Shown here: positions 6,152-7,890 of the stretch, in pieces
Numbering within the stretch: position 1 is the first letter of the stretch
How the letters are laid out: each line of letters starts with the position of its first letter
NCBI GenBank assembly: GCA_017540285.1
Contig: JAFYBI010000061.1
Coordinates: 1-7,890, forward strand
Source: Clostridia bacterium
GTDB taxonomy: Bacteria; Bacillota; Clostridia; Oscillospirales; CAG-272
DNA: 7,890 nt
Direction of reading: 5' to 3'
Position numbers and translations under genes: made by a program
Notes under the pieces: model-generated
Told to the model about the DNA's origin: nothing
Databases searched by the model: none
The model's input: only the letters and a program-made list of their open reading frames with translations

Positions 6152-7890
6152 ATGGTAATGTGTTCAAGATGCCACAAGCGCGTGGCAGTGATCTTTCTCC
6201 GCACCATCAAGGACGGCGCGGAAACGCAGGACGGCTTCTGCATCAAATGCGCGCGGGAGCTCGGGATCAAGCAGCTCGACGACGTGATCGCGCAGACGGG
6301 CCTCGACGACGAGACGATCGAGCGGCTCAACAGCGACATGCTCTCCATGATGGAGAACGGCGATTTGGCGAACAATCCGGAAAACGCGGACGGACGCGCG
6401 CCGCTCTTCAATTTCTCCAAGCTCATGGGCGAGGGGCAGAAGAGCGAAAAGAAAAAGAAAAAAGCCGACAAAAAGGACGAGCCCGAGGAGCCGGAGTACC
6501 GCTATCTCTCGACCTACACGACCAATCTGACGGAGCGCGCGCGGGAAGGCAAGCTCGACCGCATCGTCGGACGCGAGCGCGAGATGGAGCGCGTGATCCA
6601 GATCCTGAGCCGCCGTCAGAAGAACAATCCCTGCCTCATCGGCGAGCCGGGCGTCGGCAAGACCGCGATCGCGGAAGCGCTGGCCCAGCGGATCGCGGAC
6701 AACCGCGTGCCGTACAAGTTGAAAAACGTGGACGTCTGCCTCGTGGACCTGACCGCGCTCGTCGCCGGGACGCAGTTCCGCGGGCAGTTCGAATCGCGCG
6801 TGCAGGGGCTTTTGCGCGACGTGACCGACCGGGGCAACGTGATCCTCGTGATCGACGAGGTCCACAACATCGTGGGCGTGGGCGACGCCGAGGGTTCGAT
6901 GAACGCGGCGAACATCCTCAAGCCCGCGCTCTCCCGCGGCGAGATCCAGATCATCGGCGCGACGACCTTGACGGAGTACCGCAAGTACATCGAAAAGGAC
7001 ACGGCTCTCGAGAGACGGTTCCAGCCCGTGATGGTGAACGAGCCGTCGGTCGCGGACACGGTGGAGATCCTGCGCGGCGTCAAAAAGTACTACGAAGACT
7101 ACCACGGCGTGAAGATCGCGGACGGGCTGCTCGACGCGGCGGCGTCCCTGTCCGAGCGGTACATCACGGACCGGTATCTGCCGGACAAGGCGATCGATCT
7201 GATCGACGAGGCGGCGGCGCACATCGCGGTGAACTCGCCCGAGCTGGCGGAGCGTCACGAGCTGGCGGACCGCCGGGCAGCGGTCGAGCGCGAGCAGGCG
7301 GATCTCGAGAACGAGATCAACGCGGGCGATGCCTCGAAGGAGGATCCCGCGGCCCTCGAAGAGCGCTACAAGCGGCTCGCGGACCTCAAGGCGGAACAGC
7401 TGCGCGTCGAAAAGCGGCTGCGCTATCTCGACGAAGTGTGCGGCAACATCCGCATGAAGGAATCCGATCTCGCGGATGTCATCGAGATCTGGACGGGCGT
7501 TCCGGCCTCGACCATCGCGGAGAGCGAATACGAAAGGCTCGAGCGGCTCGACGAGCGGCTCCGCGCCCGGATCGTCGGGCAGGACGAAGCGGTGGACGCG
7601 GTGGCGAGAGCGGTGCGGCGCGGCCGGGTGGGCGTGTCGTACAAGCGCAAGCCCGTGTCGTTCATCTTCGCGGGACCGACCGGCGTCGGCAAGACGGAGC
7701 TCGTGAAGGTGCTGGCGGCGGACCTCTTCTCGTCGCCGGAGACCCTCATCCGCCTCGACATGAGCGAATTCATGGACAAATTCTCGGTGAGCCGCCTCGT
7801 GGGGTCGCCTCCGGGCTATGTCGGCTACGACGACGCGGGCCAGCTGACGGAGAAGATCCGCCGCCGTCCGTACTCGGTCATCCTGTTCGA
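6152..7890 (+). CDS. clpE: ClpE-type Clp/Hsp100 ATPase with N-terminal zinc finger (3' truncated)
   Basis: This is an AAA+ unfoldase that feeds proteins to ClpP; 579 codons are visible and the frame runs off the right edge. Instead of the Clp N-domain repeats it starts with a four-cysteine finger, C4/C7 and C30/C33, as in ClpE (McsA also carries CxxC fingers). A linker with E99-KKKKK (100-104) follows. AAA1 has Walker A GEPGVGKT (164-171), Walker B VILVIDE ending at E236, and R288/R289 as the arginine finger region. A coiled-coil M-domain spans about 364-430. AAA2 begins with RIVGQDEAV; its Walker A is GPTGVGKT (508-515), and the window ends in Walker B (VILF then D). The ClpP-docking loop lies outside the window. 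An in-frame TAA at 6140-6142 leaves ATG 6152 (or 6158) as the start; the Shine-Dalgarno is weak (AGGG, 6136-6139). Annotators may also call this ClpC. Confidence 0.9.
   Translation, partial: MVMCSRCHKRVAVIFLRTIKDGAETQDGFCIKCARELGIKQLDDVIAQTGLDDETIERLNSDMLSMMENGDLANNPENADGRAPLFNFSKLMGEGQKSEKKKKKADKKDEPEEPEYRYLSTYTTNLTERAREGKLDRIVGREREMERVIQILSRRQKNNPCLIGEPGVGKTAIAEALAQRIADNRVPYKLKNVDVCLVDLTALVAGTQFRGQFESRVQGLLRDVTDRGNVILVIDEVHNIVGVGDAEGSMNAANILKPALSRGEIQIIGATTLTEYRKYIEKDTALERRFQPVMVNEPSVADTVEILRGVKKYYEDYHGVKIADGLLDAAASLSERYITDRYLPDKAIDLIDEAAAHIAVNSPELAERHELADRRAAVEREQADLENEINAGDASKEDPAALEERYKRLADLKAEQLRVEKRLRYLDEVCGNIRMKESDLADVIEIWTGVPASTIAESEYERLERLDERLRARIVGQDEAVDAVARAVRRGRVGVSYKRKPVSFIFAGPTGVGKTELVKVLAADLFSSPETLIRLDMSEFMDKFSVSRLVGSPPGYVGYDDAGQLTEKIRRRPYSVILF

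Noticed and set aside
6446..6475. A-rich run in the ClpE linker as a programmed frameshift site
   Set aside because: The in-frame codons do not form a proper slippery heptamer with identical triplets, and the AAA+ domains continue in the original frame.
6164..7258. Long minus-strand open frame (364 codons) opposite the ClpE-type gene
   Set aside because: Low-complexity composition (RHVVD-type runs) and no domain; the plus strand carries conserved AAA+ motifs throughout.

Overview
The window is a GC-rich (roughly 60-65% by eye), densely packed stretch of bacterial chromosome with all genes on the + strand. The gene order ecfA1-ecfA2-ecfT-truA, a DUF5711-like protein, a CvpA-family protein and a ClpE-type ATPase with an N-terminal zinc finger all point to a Gram-positive Firmicute, most likely a high-GC member of Clostridia (Oscillospirales or a relative). 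The taxonomy is inferred from gene families and synteny only. There are no mobile elements, RNA genes or CRISPR repeats, and no gene-free stretch longer than about 62 bases.

Bases 1-574 hold the 3' part of a class I SAM-dependent methyltransferase of the RlmI-like (YccW-like) type. Four bases later starts the group II energy-coupling factor (ECF) transport module: ecfA1 (579-1469), ecfA2 (1466-2344, overlapping ecfA1 by ATGA) and ecfT (2404-3231). These are the two ATPases and the membrane coupling protein that energise vitamin or metal uptake with substrate-binding S components. No S component is encoded here, so the module presumably serves S proteins encoded elsewhere. truA (3242-4048, tRNA pseudouridine synthase) follows 10 bases after ecfT, an association common in Firmicutes. 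The ribosomal protein genes that often flank this cluster (rplQ upstream, rplM-rpsI downstream) are not next to it here.

The second half is a probable second transcription group. It has a single-pass membrane protein with a propeller-like outer domain (4105-5316, DUF5711-like), a CvpA-family membrane protein (5379-6107), and a Clp/Hsp100 unfoldase with a CxxC...CxxC finger (6152 to the window end, cut in the second AAA+ Walker B motif). Their possible joint role in envelope or protein-quality homeostasis is an inference from adjacency.

Most of the window is conserved housekeeping content and I see no clear new system. The points worth a second look are small: an in-frame 24-bp tandem duplication at the EcfA1 C-terminus; a perfect GC hairpin followed by a T-rich tract between ecfA2 and ecfT; a 37-nt stretch with no G, carrying three 8-bp repeats, just before a perfect Shine-Dalgarno sequence; and the DUF5711-CvpA-ClpE neighbourhood.
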